From positions 1,612,001 through 1,676,000 of the forward strand of contig NC_014313.1 in assembly GCF_000143145.1 (NCBI RefSeq): a stretch of DNA of 64,000 bases, given 5' to 3'. Shown one piece after another: positions 15,966 through 24,883 of this stretch (positions are counted from its first letter, which is position 1; every line of letters starts with the position of its first letter). The notes below the pieces were generated by a model. It was not told where the DNA came from. It searched no databases and saw nothing but the letters and a program-made list of their open reading frames with translations. The DNA comes from Hyphomicrobium denitrificans ATCC 51888. Lineage in GTDB: Bacteria; Pseudomonadota; Alphaproteobacteria; Rhizobiales; Hyphomicrobiaceae. The translations under genes were made by a program, and so were the position numbers.

Positions 15966-16748
15966 ATGAAACATTTGAAATCGGCGCTTGGCGCGGTCCT
16001 TGGGATTGCGACCGCATTGCTTTCCGGTGGCACGAACGCAGCGAACGACGCCGCTCCGGTCGATACTGCGCTCGTCGTTTCCGTCGACGTATCGAATTCC
16101 GTCGACGAGGCGCGCTACAAACTGCAGATGGAAGGCATTGCGAAAGCTCTCGAAGACCCTGGCGTGATCGAGGCGATCACAGGCGGGTCGAGCGGTGGCA
16201 TCCTGTTCTCCATGGTGTCGTGGGCCGACAAACCGGCGCTCGTCATTCCGTGGATCCGCATCGCGAACAAGGCGGATGCGCTGGCGGCTGCGCAACGCGT
16301 TCGCAAGCTGCCGCATCAAGGCGGCGAATTCACGTGCATGACGCGCATGCTGCGTTCGGCGAACGATAAGATCGTGCCGCAAATTCCGGCCAAAGCCGCG
16401 CGCATCGTCATCGACGTATCGGGGGATGGGCCGGACAACTGCAATGCCGACGAGCCGATCGAAAAAGTTCGCGATGAGCTCGTGGCGAACGGCGTGACCA
16501 TCAATGGCCTGCCGATTTTGCTGGATACGCCGGACGCCGGCGCGCTGCTGCCCAAGGCCGTGCCGGGCGGCAAGCCGCCGCTCGAGCAATGGTACCGCGA
16601 GCACGTCATGGCGGGGCCGGGAAGTTTCGTGCTTCCAGCGCTTGGTTATTCAGACTTCGAACGCGCCATTCGCCAGAAATTCGTGATCGAGGTGAGCGGC
16701 GTTCTTCCGCCGCCGAATTTGACGTCGGTCGCGAGTGCCGCTCGCTAG
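15966..16748 (+). CDS. DUF1194 family secreted VWA-like protein
   Basis: About 260 residues. The signal peptide MKHLKSALGAVLGIATALLS ends near TNAAN. The mature part begins with VDTALVVSVDVSNSVDEARY, which has the D-x-S-x-S MIDAS metal-binding motif of VWA folds, and contains DVSGDGPDNC, typical of DUF1194. The family is common in alphaproteobacteria; the ligand is unknown. A GTG three bases upstream (15963) is an alternative start. It is convergent with the small gene at 16751. Confidence 0.85.
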   Translation: MKHLKSALGAVLGIATALLSGGTNAANDAAPVDTALVVSVDVSNSVDEARYKLQMEGIAKALEDPGVIEAITGGSSGGILFSMVSWADKPALVIPWIRIANKADALAAAQRVRKLPHQGGEFTCMTRMLRSANDKIVPQIPAKAARIVIDVSGDGPDNCNADEPIEKVRDELVANGVTINGLPILLDTPDAGALLPKAVPGGKPPLEQWYREHVMAGPGSFVLPALGYSDFERAIRQKFVIEVSGVLPPPNLTSVASAAR

Positions 16749-16750
16749 CC

Positions 16751-17008
16751 TCAGATGTCGTCCTCGCTCGTCGAGGCGCACCGCCAGCGCTTGATCTGCC
16801 AGCCGGGGTGATCCTCGTTCCACTGCGCGAAGTAAGGCGGCGCGTCCGTCATGCAGTGCATGGCGTCGATACCTTCCTTGATCGGGATTTTGTAGTCCCT
16901 GCAGACGGACGGCTGATTGGCCATGCAGGCCGACAGGACGATTGCGAGCATTTGGTTCGAAGCCCTCGGAGCGAGCGAAAGATCACGCAATTCCGGCGCG
17001 ATTTCCAT
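16751..17008 (-). CDS. Small Cys-containing protein of unknown function
   Basis: 85 residues in the open frame. From residue 20 the sequence MLAIVLSACMANQPSVCRDY looks like a short hydrophobic stretch, so the true start may be internal and the product about 66 residues. The rest is compact (KEGIDAMHCMTDAPPYFAQW, HPGWQIKRWRC) with four Cys in total. It lies upstream of nothing obvious and ends just after the convergent DUF1194 gene. No domain recognised. Confidence 0.5.
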   Translation of the reverse strand: MEIAPELRDLSLAPRASNQMLAIVLSACMANQPSVCRDYKIPIKEGIDAMHCMTDAPPYFAQWNEDHPGWQIKRWRCASTSEDDI

Positions 17009-17122
17009 GTTCGCCCGCTCACAGAAGGAACGGTCGCTGCAACTCGCGCCGGGTTTGAAACCCTACTACGTCAACGCCGTCGAGGGTATTACGTGCCAGC
17101 CGCGCGCGGATGCGTAGAGTTG

Positions 17123-17932
17123 CTACGCAGGCAGAAGGATTTCACCGCGACCGATTGTGGCCATGTCACCGCCAATCTTACGGACAAACAAGGGCATAGG
17201 CGCCGGAGCGAGAGCGCCGAGCGTGTCCTTCAGATACTTCGAGATGACGCGCACGATCACGAGATCGTGTTTGCCGCAGTCGACGAACGTCGGCAGCAGG
17301 CTTTCGACGCTCGGTCCGATCAGGGTGCCGCGCCGCATCATGAAGCCGGGACGGGGACCGATGCCGCCTTCCGCCCAAATCGTTCCGCCGATCATGCGCG
17401 AGCCGGCACCTTCGCCCGTCTTGCCTTTGACGAGGATCGTGCCACGCCGCATCTTGTCCCCCGCGCGGGCGCCGATGTTGCCGCCGATCACTGCCGTGCC
17501 GCCGAGCATGCCGAAGCGATCGCCGGGAATGAAACCGCCGGCGTTGTCGCCCGCGTTGCCCGAGACATGGATGAAACCGCCGGTCGATCCGGACGCGAGG
17601 TAGTGTCCGGCGTTGCCGCGAATCTCGAGCTTTCCGCCTTTCATCTTGCGGCCGGCGTAGGAGCCGACGTCGCCGACGACGCGGAGCGTGCCGCTGTCGA
17701 GGCCGCCGCCGACAAAGTCGAGGTTGGCGGTTGCGCCTTCGATCGTCAGCGTTTCGCCCGGGCTACCGCTGATGTCAAATGCGTCACCAAGAGCCAATCC
17801 GCCTTTATCGATACCGATATTGATCAGACCGATCGAGTGTTCAGACAGCTTCGACAGAACGGCGGGCGTGATGCCGTCGAGATTGATCCGCGCTGTCGCG
17901 GGCGCCTTGAGGCGCAGCGTGAGGCCGCTCAT
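17123..17932 (-). CDS. fhcC: Formyltransferase/hydrolase complex subunit C
   Basis: 269 residues. The middle is a beta-helix with repeating Gly-rich units (GTLRVVGDVGSYAGRKMKGG, GFIHVSGNAGDNAGGFIPGD, GTILVKGKTGEGAGSRMIGG), homologous to FwdC and to the C-terminal domain of glutamate synthase. In methylotrophs FhcC is a structural subunit of the complex that takes the formyl group from formyl-tetrahydromethanopterin and releases formate. It starts one base before the end of fhcD (TGATG), so the two are coupled. It is the last gene of the minus-strand fhcB-A-D-C operon. Confidence 0.95.
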   Translation of the reverse strand: MSGLTLRLKAPATARINLDGITPAVLSKLSEHSIGLINIGIDKGGLALGDAFDISGSPGETLTIEGATANLDFVGGGLDSGTLRVVGDVGSYAGRKMKGGKLEIRGNAGHYLASGSTGGFIHVSGNAGDNAGGFIPGDRFGMLGGTAVIGGNIGARAGDKMRRGTILVKGKTGEGAGSRMIGGTIWAEGGIGPRPGFMMRRGTLIGPSVESLLPTFVDCGKHDLVIVRVISKYLKDTLGALAPAPMPLFVRKIGGDMATIGRGEILLPA

Positions 17933-18834
17933 CAGATCAGATCCTTCAAATGGTAGTGGTGCTGACCAAGCTTGCCGCCGTAGTTGCCGGCAGTGATGCG
18001 GGTGACGCCGCGTTTGGCGCCGGTGTCCGTTACGGCCTTCAGACCGGCGCGCATCGCGTCAGCAACCGATTTCGAGGTGAGGCCGTCGATGACGATTTCG
18101 AGGACGGCGAGCGTGTCGGCGCTGAGCTCGCTTTTGACCGTTCCGCGCAGCGTCGGGCAGAAGGCGTGGTTGGTCGACGCAAACATGCCCGCGTATTTGG
18201 CTCCGACTTTACTGCCGGAGCGCACGATGCCGCCGGGGAAGGGCGTGATCACGTCGTCGATCTTGGCGATCGCGTCGACGGCTTCTTCCGCCGTCTGGAG
18301 CAGTCCGGCGCGGTCGGTGCCGAGGATCAGCATGTTGCCGCCGCCGACGGCTTCCGTCGTGACGCCGGTTTCTTCCTCGATGACGAACTCGCCATCCATG
18401 ACCGGAACACGCCAGTAGCGGCTGTCGCCGAGTTTCTTGGATGTCTGATAGCCGTCGCCGAAATAGCGCGGCGCCTTGCCGAGGCCGAGCGATTGCGCGG
18501 CTTTCAACCCTGAGAAGCAGGCCGAGCCCGGGCTCGTCAGGACGCACTGGCCGATGCGGTTGCGAATTTGCGGTATGAGCGCATCCGGCGAAAAGCCGAA
18601 GATCAGAATGCGGACGCCGGGGCGGCCGTCGGGCGTCTCGTCGGGGCTGAGTTCCTTGTCGATGCCGCATTCGGCGCCGCAGCCAATGACGGATGTGCCG
18701 AAGCCGGTGGCGACGGTTGCCGCGATCCGCGCCCATTTCAGGGTATCGGCGGTGATGATGATGCCGGTGCCGCTCATGCCGAAGGCTTCGGCGAAGGTAT
18801 CGTCGATTTCGACACCGTTGACCGTCTTGCTCAT
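17932..18834 (-). CDS. fhcD: Formylmethanofuran-tetrahydromethanopterin formyltransferase (Fhc subunit D)
   Basis: 300 residues, the usual length for Ftr/FhcD. Recognisable segments are the N-terminal FAEAFGMSGTGIIITADTLK, SVIGCGAECGIDKEL, RIGQCVLTSPGSACFSG and the C-terminal KRGVTRITAGNYGGKLGQHH. It transfers the formyl group between tetrahydromethanopterin and a methanofuran-type carrier in the cytoplasm. Its ATG overlaps the fhcA stop (ATGA), and its stop overlaps the fhcC start. In methylotrophs it works inside the Fhc complex in formaldehyde oxidation. Confidence 0.96.
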   Translation of the reverse strand: MSKTVNGVEIDDTFAEAFGMSGTGIIITADTLKWARIAATVATGFGTSVIGCGAECGIDKELSPDETPDGRPGVRILIFGFSPDALIPQIRNRIGQCVLTSPGSACFSGLKAAQSLGLGKAPRYFGDGYQTSKKLGDSRYWRVPVMDGEFVIEEETGVTTEAVGGGNMLILGTDRAGLLQTAEEAVDAIAKIDDVITPFPGGIVRSGSKVGAKYAGMFASTNHAFCPTLRGTVKSELSADTLAVLEIVIDGLTSKSVADAMRAGLKAVTDTGAKRGVTRITAGNYGGKLGQHHYHLKDLI

Positions 18835-20495
18835 GCTAAGCGCGCCTTCGTCGGTTGGATGATAAGGGAGCCGCGGCCATGGTCTAGAATCTCTTCATCC
18901 GACACGCGGAAGTTTTCCATCCGCACGGTATTGTAGTCGTCGAAGTAGCGCTTCAGCTGGCGTTCGATGCCGCGATCGTAGGAGGGGCGTGCGACGTGCG
19001 TCGCGCCGTTCACCGCCTTGATGATCTTGCCGTTGCGAACGATCAGCTCGCCGTTCTTGAACAGCATCTCGGGCGTCGCGAACATCGCTTCGCGGTCCGG
19101 GTTGTCGTCATAGACGGTGATGTCCGCGCAGGCGCCGACGCCCAAGTGTCCGCGATCGGCGAGACCGAGGCTGCGCGCCGGTCCGGCACGCGTCATGATT
19201 GCGATCTCGTAGAGCGTGTATTCGCGATCGAGTGACGCGAGCGTCGAATACTTCAGCGCGTCCTGGTTGATCGTCTGCATGACGTCCTGGCGGAACGCTT
19301 TATCCATCAGCAACCGGATCAAGTGCGGATAGCACGTGAACGGTCCGCCGTTCGGGTGGTCGGTCGTCAGGAACAGACGCCACGGGTCGTTGATCAGCAG
19401 GAACAGCTCAAGGCCGATCGCCCACTGCAGCGCGTTCACGAAGCTCTTGTCGCGATACTTGAACGGGACGACGCCGCAACCGGCGTCGCACTCGATGTCC
19501 ATCACGACCCACTTTTTCGGATAGGCCGAGCGGGTGTTGACGAACTGGCGCATGGAGTCGCCCGAGGCCGTGCACGTCTGGCCGAACATCACCTGGCCGA
19601 CGTCGCACGAGACGTTCGGATTGGTGTTGACCGCCTCGGCAACCTCAGCGGCGGCAGACGAAAACTTCATATCGCCTTCGGTGCCGTAGCTGTGGAACTG
19701 GATGTGCGTCAGATGGATCGGCAACCCTTCGGCGCCCTTGATCGTCGCGAGCGTCGTTTCCACGCCGCCCGGAATGCCGAGGTTGCAGCCGTGAATGTGG
19801 ATCGGATGGACGACGCCGAGTTCCTTCAGGCCGCGCGCCAGCGCGAGGATGATGTCACGCGGCGTGACGCCGTAATAGACATGCTTCTCGTCGAGATCGA
19901 GCTTGCGCTGGTTGAACTTGAAGGCGCTGATGCCGCCGGGATTGACGACCTTGACGGCAATCGCCTGCGTCGCATGCATCGTCCAGGCGATGTAATCCTT
20001 GATCGCCGAGAAATCCTGCTTGCCCGCGAGCTGGCGCAGGAAGAAATCGTCCGACCCGAGCATCGCGAACGCGCCCTTGTCGATGATCGCGGTATCGGCG
20101 AGTTCCATGTGCGCCTGGCGCGCGTTTGCCGGAAGCATCGCCGGCTCGAATGCCGCCGTGTAGCCCATCTCGGCGTAGCGATAGCCGGCCGTCATCGTCG
20201 AGGGAATTGCATGGCCGACGCCGGCGCGCGTGATGTCGGTGCGCTCGACTTCCTGGCCGATGTGATCCTCGGGCAGCATCATGCGGGCGATCGTCATCTT
20301 GCCGCCGCCGATGTGCGAATGCGGATCGATGCCGCCCGCCATGATCACGCGCCCGTGCACCGGATATTCGTGCGCGACTTTCGCGTTCGGAGACGGGTCA
20401 ACGATACGGCCGTTCTCGATGAAGATATCGCGAACCTCGCCATCGATCCCGTTCGCAGGATCGTAGATGCGGCCGCCTGTTAGCTTGATGAGCAT
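18831..20495 (-). CDS. fhcA: Formyltransferase/hydrolase complex subunit A (amidohydrolase family)
   Basis: 554 residues from the ATG at 20495 (MLIKLTGGRIYDPANGIDGE). The open frame runs another 130 codons upstream into fhcB, but that part is non-coding in character. It is a FwdA/FmdA-like amidohydrolase: AGGIDPHSHIGGGKMTIARM carries the metal-binding His-x-His, with later HIHGCNLGIPGG and HLTHIQFHSYG. FhcA hydrolyses the formyl-carrier intermediate to formate. It starts about 20 bases after fhcB and overlaps fhcD by four bases. Confidence 0.95.
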   Translation of the reverse strand: MLIKLTGGRIYDPANGIDGEVRDIFIENGRIVDPSPNAKVAHEYPVHGRVIMAGGIDPHSHIGGGKMTIARMMLPEDHIGQEVERTDITRAGVGHAIPSTMTAGYRYAEMGYTAAFEPAMLPANARQAHMELADTAIIDKGAFAMLGSDDFFLRQLAGKQDFSAIKDYIAWTMHATQAIAVKVVNPGGISAFKFNQRKLDLDEKHVYYGVTPRDIILALARGLKELGVVHPIHIHGCNLGIPGGVETTLATIKGAEGLPIHLTHIQFHSYGTEGDMKFSSAAAEVAEAVNTNPNVSCDVGQVMFGQTCTASGDSMRQFVNTRSAYPKKWVVMDIECDAGCGVVPFKYRDKSFVNALQWAIGLELFLLINDPWRLFLTTDHPNGGPFTCYPHLIRLLMDKAFRQDVMQTINQDALKYSTLASLDREYTLYEIAIMTRAGPARSLGLADRGHLGVGACADITVYDDNPDREAMFATPEMLFKNGELIVRNGKIIKAVNGATHVARPSYDRGIERQLKRYFDDYNTVRMENFRVSDEEILDHGRGSLIIQPTKARLA

Positions 20496-20515
20496 TCTTG
20501 ATCTCGAATGTTGGC

Positions 20516-21802
20516 CTAGAGGGCGGCTTGGATGGAGGCGAGAACGTCCATGGCGGACGGCAGCTTGGACTGGCGAAGCTGGCGCAATGGCAGCGAAACG
20601 ACGTTGTCGACGCGGATGACGCGTTCGGCATGATCGACGCCGGGTGTGCCGACCGGAATGAAGACTTTCGGTTTGCGGCTGAGCTTCAATCCGGGTGTGC
20701 CGAGAACGATCGTCGTTACATCGGTTTCGGGCGGGACGAGATCGTCGCCGATCGATGCGAGCCAGACGAGCAAATCGCTTTCCTTGGCCGCTAGCATACG
20801 CTCGGCATCGTAGAGATCGGCGTCGTATTCGGGCTTGCCATTCGCGTAGGAGACACGGAGCGGGTAACCCGACTGCCAGGCGCATACCGAGACGGCAGAG
20901 GGCAAGCCTTCATTGCCGCCAAGCGCCAATCCGGCGGAACGTGTCGTGGCGTTGGCTTCCTTGATGAATTCGCAGATCGCCTGAACGGTCAGATCGCCGC
21001 CTGCGAAATCGAAGCTCGCCGGGTTCCAGACGACGACGCTGTAGCTCGCCGCCTTGAAGCGCGCGAACAGGTCTTCAACGGTTGCGCGCGGGACGCCGCC
21101 GATGGTTTCATCGGTGATAATGGCGCCCTTCTGAATCGCGCGCATTGCGTCCAGGATTTCGCCGACGCGATCCGTCTTGCACGGGATCGTCACGACTTCG
21201 CCGACGCGAGGCCCAGTGGCGGCGGACGGGTCCAGTCCTTCGCCGAGGAAAACGACGGTCCGCTTCGGCGGATTGTCGGAGAACATCGAGGCTTCGTTGC
21301 AGACGACGCGCTCGAAGAAGCGCGGGTTGCTCTTGTGGATGTCGCTACCGGCGATGATGAAAAGATCGGCGCGGTTGCGCGCCTCGGTGAGAGACGTCGT
21401 CAGCCAGCCGCTCGACTGCATGACGCGAGTATTGCGATAGGCGGATACGCTCAAGGCGTGATCGACGACGCCACCGCCGGCTTCGGCCAGCGCCATGACG
21501 GCGCGCACACCTTCGACGCCCGTTCCGAGACCGCTGAAGACCGGCAGGCGGCTCTCGCGGATCAGCTTCGCGGCCGTCGCGACCGCTTCTTCGAGAGAAA
21601 CGCTTTTGCCATCGACCTCAGGGTTGGGTTCAACCAGGGGGCGCCCGAACCCGGCGACGGACCGCGCGCAGCCGTTCTTGAGAACCTTCAGGCTGCCGCT
21701 GGCGGAGGGGCCGATCTCGAGGTCGTCACAAGCGATACCGCAGAAGGGACACGCTATATTCTCGAAATGATTTACGCCGTTCCTCGACTTTTCGGATTCC
21801 AA
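20516..21802 (-). CDS. fhcB: Formyltransferase/hydrolase complex subunit B
   Basis: About 428 residues. The N-terminus has HFENIACPFCGIACDDLEIG, and the body follows the FwdB/molybdopterin-oxidoreductase fold (GRPLVEPNPEVDGKSVSLEE, FSGLGTGVEGVRAVMALAEA, IIAGSDIHKSNPRFFERVVC). FhcB is known to have lost formate dehydrogenase activity and supports the hydrolytic complex. The frame is open to 21874, but I prefer the TTG at 21802, which has AGAGGTG just upstream and sits close to the first conserved residues. It is first in the fhcBADC operon, divergent from the MxaD-like gene. Confidence 0.92.
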   Translation of the reverse strand: MESEKSRNGVNHFENIACPFCGIACDDLEIGPSASGSLKVLKNGCARSVAGFGRPLVEPNPEVDGKSVSLEEAVATAAKLIRESRLPVFSGLGTGVEGVRAVMALAEAGGGVVDHALSVSAYRNTRVMQSSGWLTTSLTEARNRADLFIIAGSDIHKSNPRFFERVVCNEASMFSDNPPKRTVVFLGEGLDPSAATGPRVGEVVTIPCKTDRVGEILDAMRAIQKGAIITDETIGGVPRATVEDLFARFKAASYSVVVWNPASFDFAGGDLTVQAICEFIKEANATTRSAGLALGGNEGLPSAVSVCAWQSGYPLRVSYANGKPEYDADLYDAERMLAAKESDLLVWLASIGDDLVPPETDVTTIVLGTPGLKLSRKPKVFIPVGTPGVDHAERVIRVDNVVSLPLRQLRQSKLPSAMDVLASIQAAL

Positions 21803-22024
21803 TCCATCACCTCTCAGAGCCAAGGACGCTACCCACCGGGATTCGACATTCGTATAATGCGGGAGGTAAACCAACTCTCACCCTGGTGGTCAAGCGTGCT
21901 AAGGGGCTTCGGCACGGTGCGATACAATTTGCCGTCTCGGGGTGAAGTCTGGCGCGCCTGCCGTCCGTGGTCAGCCGAAAGGCCCACATCGGACTCTTGC
22001 AACTGAAGTCTCCGGAGGAATTGC

Positions 22025-22579
22025 ATGTTGAAACGCTTGGCGATCGCGGCCGCGATCTTGAGTTCTCTGCCGATCGTGGCCTGGGCTCATGGTCCGTCGC
22101 GCCAGAAAGTTACGGAATCCATTGAAATCAATGCGCCTGCTGAGAAAGTCTGGGCCCTCGTCGGCAACTTCCAGGACGCAAGCTGGATCCCAGCCGTCGC
22201 CAAGACCGAAGGCACCGGCGACAACACGCCGGCGAGCGGAACGGGCAATGACGGCGCGAAACGCACGCTGACGCTCCAGGGCGGCGGCGTCGTCGAAGAG
22301 GCGCTCGATGCCTATGACGCCAAGGAAATGACCTTTAGCTACGAGATCACCAAGGTCGACGTAAAGGTTCTGCCGGTTAACGATTATTCGTCACACGTGA
22401 CGGTGACGGCGAACGGCGCGGACAAGTCGACGCTGGAATGGAAGGGCGCGTTCTATCGCGGCTTCATGAATAACGATCCGCCGCCGGAGCTTAACGACGA
22501 GGCGTCGAAAAAGGCGGTTACCGATCTCTATAAGAGCACGCTCGAAGCCGTGAAGGCCAAGCTCGAAGGCGGCAAGTAG
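22025..22579 (+). CDS. MxaD-like periplasmic SRPBCC protein
   Basis: 184 residues. The signal peptide MLKRLAIAAAILSSLPIVAW ends near AWA. The mature part is a polyketide-cyclase/START-like (SRPBCC) domain: SIEINAPAEKVWALVGNFQD, SWIPAVAKTEGTG, RTLTLQGGGVVEEALDAYDA. It resembles MxaD, a periplasmic protein that aids electron transfer from methanol dehydrogenase to cytochrome c. A GGAGGA site precedes the ATG. Its stop shares a base with the start of the beta-propeller gene. Position next to fhc and xox genes supports a C1 role. Confidence 0.82.
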   Translation: MLKRLAIAAAILSSLPIVAWAHGPSRQKVTESIEINAPAEKVWALVGNFQDASWIPAVAKTEGTGDNTPASGTGNDGAKRTLTLQGGGVVEEALDAYDAKEMTFSYEITKVDVKVLPVNDYSSHVTVTANGADKSTLEWKGAFYRGFMNNDPPPELNDEASKKAVTDLYKSTLEAVKAKLEGGK

Positions 22580-23529
22580 TGCTGCATCGCATTCGCGCCG
22601 GCGTGGCGGTTGCTTTTCTCGCCCTGTGCGGACAGCAACCCGTCGCGCTGGCGGCCGAAGCGTTGACCACCAATCAACCGGCCGACAGTCTGTCGTTCGT
22701 CGATCTCGCGACGATGAAAAGCGTCGCGACCCTCGCGATCGGCGGCAAGCCGGCCGGCATCGCGCTGTCGCCAGACCGGACGAAGGCCTACGTCACGGCG
22801 CCCGACAGCAAGGAACTCGTCGAGGTCGATGCGGTTTCGCGCGTCGTGACGCGGCGGCTGGCCTTAGGCGGCGGGCCGCTTGGTATTGCCGCGCATCCCT
22901 CGCTACCCGAGGTTTATGTCGCCGACTGGTTCTCGCACCGGGTGATCGTCGTCGACGCGCGATCTCTGACGGTTACGGGGACGATCGAGGTCGGCCAGTC
23001 GCCGTCCGGCCTTGCCGTGACGCCGGACGGGCGTCTCCTTCTCTCCGCCGATCGCGACAGCGACTCCATCTCGATCATCGACATCGCGGCGCGGACACGC
23101 GTCGCGTCGATACCGGCGGGTCAGCGCCCCTTCGGCGTTACGATCGATGCAAAAGGCGAGCGTGCTTATATCGCCAACGTCAAAAGCAATAACGTCAGCG
23201 TCATCGATATCGCCGCCCGGCGTCTTATCGGCACGATCCCGACCGGACGCCGACCGTATGCGGTCGCGCTGGCGCGGGGCCGGGGCTTCTCGACGGACCA
23301 ATACGGCGGCGGCATCACCGTTTTCGATCTCGGAACGTTATCGCCGATCAAGACCGTCCGGCTCTGCGATCACCCCGAGGGGATCGAGGCCGATGCATCG
23401 GGGGGCGATGTGTACGTGGCGTGCTGGGGTGACAACGTGCTGATCCGGCTCGATGCGGACACGCTCAAGGTTACCGGCAAGGCCGACGTCGGCGACGGGC
23501 CCCGCGCGTTCGGGAAATTCCTGCGCTAG
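22579..23529 (+). CDS. YVTN-type beta-propeller periplasmic protein
   Basis: 316 residues with a signal peptide (VAVAFLALCGQQPVALAAEA) and about seven repeats of the type RPFGVTIDAKGERAYIANVK and PSGLAVTPDGRLLLSADRDS, each with a short beta blade. This is the YVTN/PQQ-associated beta-propeller family often encoded near PQQ-dependent dehydrogenases. It has no heme or catalytic motif and may act as a scaffold. The start is a GTG that overlaps the mxaD-like stop by one base. Confidence 0.85.
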   Translation: MLHRIRAGVAVAFLALCGQQPVALAAEALTTNQPADSLSFVDLATMKSVATLAIGGKPAGIALSPDRTKAYVTAPDSKELVEVDAVSRVVTRRLALGGGPLGIAAHPSLPEVYVADWFSHRVIVVDARSLTVTGTIEVGQSPSGLAVTPDGRLLLSADRDSDSISIIDIAARTRVASIPAGQRPFGVTIDAKGERAYIANVKSNNVSVIDIAARRLIGTIPTGRRPYAVALARGRGFSTDQYGGGITVFDLGTLSPIKTVRLCDHPEGIEADASGGDVYVACWGDNVLIRLDADTLKVTGKADVGDGPRAFGKFLR

Positions 23530-23706
23530 CGCGAGGTTACGCGGTTTTAAGTTCCGCGCGGGGGCTTCTTCCGGCATCTTGCTGCCAAACTTACCCAACC
23601 GCCCGGCAGCCGCAGTTACCGGATATTCCGACGATAGCTGGTCAATCCGCGGAGCTAAGGCTAAAGAGCGGGAAAAACAAGCAAGTTTGGACGCCTGGAG
23701 GAACCC

Positions 23707-24390
23707 GTGACATTGAGAATTCCCGTTGTTGCACTCGCACTGTTTGCCTTGCTCGTTCCCGCAGCGGCGGGCGCCTCCGATCTGCCGAAGCCGACCGATC
23801 TTCTTTTCAATAGCCCGCATATCTCCAACATCGCCGTTGGCACGGTGCTCGATTACAAATTCAATCGCAAACCGTCCAACGAGCAGATGCTCGGCGCGGG
23901 CTACACCGACGACATCACGGTGACCGTTGAAAGCGACGCGACGGAGGGGAAGAAAAACGTCATCGTGCAGATGTACACCGGCGATCGCGCGCGCGATCCG
24001 CAGCGCATTACCGGCATGGACGGCAACCCGATGATGGTCGTGTGCCTCGACAACGCCGTTTCGCACTTCCGCCAGCTTGCGGGTGGCGACAGCGCGTATC
24101 TGAAGAACACTTTCAGCCGCTATCTGGCGGAGCGTGCAACGATTGCCCCCGTCAAGATCTTGTATAAGGGCGCTGAGGTCGACGGCTATGAGATCACCGC
24201 GACGCCTTATGCGGATGACCCCTCGAAGTCGAAGATGGGCGGATTTGAAAACTCGACGTTCAAGATCGCCCTCTCCGATAAAATTCCGGGACATCTGGCG
24301 CGGGTGATCGCAGATATCAGCAACTCGGACAAAGCCGCGCCGACGCTTCTCGAAACGACCACTCTCGAGGGTGTAGGAGACGTAAAATGA
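23707..24390 (+). CDS. Secreted protein of unknown function in the C1 island
   Basis: 227 residues from a GTG with a strong GGAGGA site. The signal peptide (MTLRIPVVALALFALLVPAA) ends near GAS. The mature part looks like an alpha/beta or lipocalin-like domain (SNIAVGTVLDYKFNRKP, DDITVTVESDATEGKKNVIV, FKIALSDKIPGHLARVIADI) with a single Cys. Its stop overlaps the next start (ATGA), so the two are coupled. No named family recognised. Confidence 0.75.
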   Translation: MTLRIPVVALALFALLVPAAAGASDLPKPTDLLFNSPHISNIAVGTVLDYKFNRKPSNEQMLGAGYTDDITVTVESDATEGKKNVIVQMYTGDRARDPQRITGMDGNPMMVVCLDNAVSHFRQLAGGDSAYLKNTFSRYLAERATIAPVKILYKGAEVDGYEITATPYADDPSKSKMGGFENSTFKIALSDKIPGHLARVIADISNSDKAAPTLLETTTLEGVGDVK

Positions 24391-24749
24391 CAAAGACTGG
24401 AAAGCACAGACTCTTTGCGCTGATATTCGCAGCTGCAACTCCGGTGGCGGGCATAGCCGTAGCGCAGGAACTGCCGACGAACGAATATCCGACGGTCGCG
24501 CGTGCCGACTATGTTTACGCCTGCATGGCCGTCAACGGTCAGACGCGCGACGTGCTCGAGAAGTGCTCGTGCTCGATCGATCAGATCGCGTCGCTTCTTC
24601 CTTACGCGGAGTATGAAGAAGCCGAGACACTGTTGTCTGTCGGTTTGAAGGGCGGTGAAAACGTCGCCTGGACGAAAATTCCGCAGATGCAGGAGAAGAT
24701 CAAAAACATGCGGCGTGCGCAGGTCGAAGGCGAGTTGCGCTGCTTCTAG
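24387..24749 (+). CDS. Small secreted Cys-containing protein, C1 island
   Basis: 120 residues with a signal peptide (LFALIFAAATPVAGIAVAQE). The mature part has four Cys (YVYACMAVNG, LEKCSCSIDQIA, ELRCF) and is mostly helical, suggesting two disulfides. It is translationally coupled to the upstream gene, and the four-gene block from 22025 probably ends here. A cluster of palindromic repeats follows immediately. Function unknown. Confidence 0.72.
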   Translation: MTKTGKHRLFALIFAAATPVAGIAVAQELPTNEYPTVARADYVYACMAVNGQTRDVLEKCSCSIDQIASLLPYAEYEEAETLLSVGLKGGENVAWTKIPQMQEKIKNMRRAQVEGELRCF

Positions 24750-24754
24750 TTTTG

Positions 24755-24795
24755 CGTTTGACGACTCTCCTTCGGAGAGCTGGCCGCCAAACGCG
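24755..24795. repeat. Palindromic repeat, copy 1 of 3
   Basis: GCGTTTG (24755-24761) pairs with CAAACGC (24789-24795). The inner stem CTCTCC-TTC-GGAGAG sits between a CGACT box on the left and a GGCCGCC box on the right. It shares core architecture with two further copies downstream. Confidence 0.75.
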
Positions 24796-24828
24796 AAGTC
24801 TTAGTTGCGTCCTGTGAGCTTGTTTGGT

Positions 24829-24875
24829 TTGCGTCCGGCGACTCCGCTTCGCGGAGCCGGCCGCCGGACGCAAAT
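24829..24875. repeat. Palindromic repeat, copy 2 of 3
   Basis: The 13-base arms TTTGCGTCCGGCG (24829-24841) and CGCCGGACGCAAA (24863-24875) are perfectly complementary. Inside is CTCCGC-TTC-GCGGAG. The outer arm differs from copies 1 and 3 but the changes are compensated on both sides. Confidence 0.8.
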
Positions 24876-24883
24876 ATTACTGG

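Noticed and set aside
15813..16604. 263-codon frame antisense to the DUF1194 gene
   Set aside because: The plus-strand product has a signal peptide and a MIDAS motif; the antisense product has neither.
16589..17956. 455-codon plus-strand frame across DUF1194, the small gene and fhcC
   Set aside because: It overlaps three better genes and is composed mainly of shadow sequence.
19323..20483. 386-codon frame antisense to fhcA
   Set aside because: Arg/Asp/Val-rich shadow of a well conserved gene.
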